Made by a program: the position numbers and the translations under genes
Notes under the pieces: model-generated
Told to the model about the DNA's origin: nothing
The model's database searches: none
Seen by the model: the letters and a program-made list of their open reading frames with translations, nothing else
Assembly: GCF_011440395.1 (NCBI RefSeq)
Contig: NZ_JAAOIX010000008.1
Coordinates: 62,001 to 126,000 of the forward strand
Reading direction: 5' to 3'
DNA length: 64,000 nucleotides
Source of the DNA: Pseudomaricurvus alcaniphilus
GTDB lineage: Bacteria > Pseudomonadota > Gammaproteobacteria > Pseudomonadales > Cellvibrionaceae
Shown here: positions 62,678-64,000 of the stretch, in pieces
Numbering within the stretch: position 1 is the first letter of the stretch
Layout: every line of letters starts with the position of its first letter

Positions 62678-63601
62678 TTACGCACGACGCCTGCTGTTGA
62701 TAAAAATAAAAATTCCACCAAGCACAATCGCTGAAGCAACCAGCAATCGAGCTGTCAAAGCCTCTGCCAGAAAAATCCAACCGCCAGCGGCCGCAATCAA
62801 TGGCACACTTAGCTGAACGGTCGCCGATGTTGCAGCCGACAATGAAGGAAGCACCGAGTACCAAAGGGCATAACCCAGTCCGGACGCCAGCGCACCGGAT
62901 GCCAAAGCGTAGATCCAGCCCAGCCCGGCTGCCGGTTCACCTCCTCCCGAAGCCAACAGATACAAAACAACTACCAGCGGCAGCGAGCGGACGAAATTGC
63001 CGGCAGTAGCGACAGTTGCGTCGCTGGCGTTTCTGCCTCGCAGCGAGTAGATACCCCAGCATACGCCCGCAGCAATCATCAATAGTGCCCCTGCTATCGG
63101 CGGTGCCTGAACGCCCGGCAGCATAAACCAAACCAAACCTGCGAATGCAGATAGTGCTCCCATTGATTGCCATGCCGTCAATCGTTCACCAGACACAAGT
63201 CCATAGGAAATCATTGTGATTTGCACAGCGCCAAACAGCAGCAAAGCACCGGTTCCGGCACTCAGGGCCACGTAGGCGAATGAAAAGCAGGAGGCGTAAC
63301 CGAAGAGTACAGCAGCGGATAGCCAGTCACCAGCGATCGCAAAGCGCCTGCGTTTAAACGCTACCAGCAGCCAAAGTATCGCGGCGCCTGAAGCCAATCG
63401 TGCCAGCGTAAAATCCGCAACCCCTATCAATCCAGAGGCAAGCGCCTCTCGACAAAGTATTGAATTAGCGGCGAAAGCTACCATCACCACTGCTGTGGTG
63501 ATGGCGAGTTTGGGTTTTGAAAAAAAATTCTCTCTGTTCAACTCCGCGGAGAATCCAGACGGCTTCCCAACTTCATGTTGTGGAGTAGTCTTATCAGGCA
63601 T
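62678..63601 (-). CDS. DMT-superfamily transporter (EamA family)
   Basis: The protein has 307 residues from the ATG at 63601 and about ten membrane helices in two EamA repeats (AANSILCREALASGLIGVADFTLARLASG for the first; ICW-like CWGIYSLRGRN and LGYALWYSVLPSLSAATSATVQLSVPLIA for the second). Members export amino acids or other metabolites; no specific substrate can be named. The 40-residue N-terminal tail is polar. Its start overlaps the end of the GGDEF fragment by eight bases. The 234 bp behind it (62444-62677) hold nothing I recognise. Confidence 0.88.
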   Translation of the reverse strand: MPDKTTPQHEVGKPSGFSAELNRENFFSKPKLAITTAVVMVAFAANSILCREALASGLIGVADFTLARLASGAAILWLLVAFKRRRFAIAGDWLSAAVLFGYASCFSFAYVALSAGTGALLLFGAVQITMISYGLVSGERLTAWQSMGALSAFAGLVWFMLPGVQAPPIAGALLMIAAGVCWGIYSLRGRNASDATVATAGNFVRSLPLVVVLYLLASGGGEPAAGLGWIYALASGALASGLGYALWYSVLPSLSAATSATVQLSVPLIAAAGGWIFLAEALTARLLVASAIVLGGIFIFINSRRRA

Positions 63602-63869
63602 CACTGCTGCGCACCTGATCCCTGCCCCCGCGCTTTGCCTCGTACAAAGCGCCGTCGGCACGAGAGACAAAATTTTCCAAAAGTTTGTCTTGCTCCAGTG
63701 TTGCGAGCCCGGCACTCACACTCTGTGTGATAGATTCACCCTGTCCCAGATCGATCGCCTCGTCAGCCAGGCGCTGACTTAATTTGTTGCCGATATTCAA
63801 CCCGGCTTTGATCCGTTGGTTGAAAGATTCCCCCAACATGCCAGTAGCGACACCATAGCGGACGGAAGC
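63594..63869 (-). pseudogene. Degenerate GGDEF domain fragment
   Basis: The minus strand encodes the second half of a diguanylate cyclase domain: RYGVATG, then LSQRLADEAIDLGQGESI, TQSVSAGLATLEQD and the closing SRADGALYEAKRGGRDQV. The residues after RYG, where GGDEF should be, read VATGMLG, so the active-site loop is lost. An in-frame stop (TAG, 63870-63872) lies just upstream and no sensor or N-terminal half is found. It is a broken gene or, less likely, a short non-catalytic protein starting at the ATG at 63839. Confidence 0.7.
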
Positions 63870-64000
63870 CTACATAAAAATAGAACGGCTTAATCACTAC
63901 AGGTCAATTATGTTAGCGCACTGTAACAGCAAGGCAAAGCAGCTATTACTATCGATGTCTGCTTGCGCACTTTACTTTTCGAGAGTGCGGATGGTTTGCA

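Overview
The window is one continuous stretch of chromosome from a GC-rich gammaproteobacterium. The gene orders are those of the Pseudomonas/Cellvibrio side of the class: ctpA-yibQ-his, zapA-6S RNA-fau with ygfB-pepP-ubiH-ubiI on the other strand, chpC-chpA-pilJIHG | gshB-tonB-yqgE-ruvX, and yrfG-hslR-hslO-pckA. I cannot name the genus. I see no prophage, plasmid, CRISPR array, rRNA or tRNA. Most of the window is ordinary core genome, with accessory insertions between conserved blocks.

Layout. 1-4.3 kb: the end of a C-terminal processing protease, a YibQ-type deacetylase, and hisF, hisH and hisB with a PilZ gene where hisA would normally be. 4.4-7.5 kb: a perfect FNR/Anr box driving a 43-residue membrane protein, then a large TPR lipoprotein. 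7.5-13.8 kb: an alpha/beta hydrolase, then a branched/aromatic amino-acid catabolic module (leucine-type dehydrogenase, indolepyruvate ferredoxin oxidoreductase, divergent Lrp regulator). 13.8-20.5 kb: ubiI, ubiH, pepP, ygfB facing a ZapB-like gene, zapA, 6S RNA and fau. The whole ubiH-ubiI gap is a MITE-like element. 20.5-23.3 kb: an endonuclease/exonuclease/phosphatase protein, a peroxiredoxin and outer-membrane phospholipase A. 23.3-28.7 kb: the activated-methyl-cycle operon sahR-metK-ahcY-metF behind a 24-bp perfect palindrome, then rsmE. 28.7-40.2 kb: an HDOD protein and the Pil-Chp chemosensory system for twitching motility. 40.4-43.5 kb: gshB, tonB, yqgE, ruvX and a bidirectional terminator. 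43.5-49.6 kb: pckA, hslO, a DUF4124 protein, a trypsin-like PDZ protease, hslR and yrfG. 49.6-54.3 kb: a second partial copy of the repeat element, cysQ, a small coiled-coil protein, a polyphosphate:AMP phosphotransferase and an unassigned Ser-hydrolase. 54.3-61.2 kb: an M6 metalloprotease with three P-domains and no signal peptide, then a saccharopine-type lysine degradation operon with its own Lrp-type regulator. 61.2-64 kb: a decayed tail with a winged-helix remnant, a small secreted protein, a DUF2784 protein, a DMT exporter and a degenerate GGDEF fragment.

Two patterns run across the window. First, at least eleven short tandem duplications (units 12-23 bp, 2-5 copies) sit in gene gaps or at gene ends, several of them adding in-frame residues to protein ends. 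Second, one dispersed non-coding element is present as a full-length copy inside the ubiquinone operon and as a partial copy upstream of cysQ.

The strongest candidates for new biology are the FNR-controlled small membrane protein at 4440-4662, the MITE-like element that forms the ubiH-ubiI junction, and the predicted leaderless, palindrome-controlled sahR operon.
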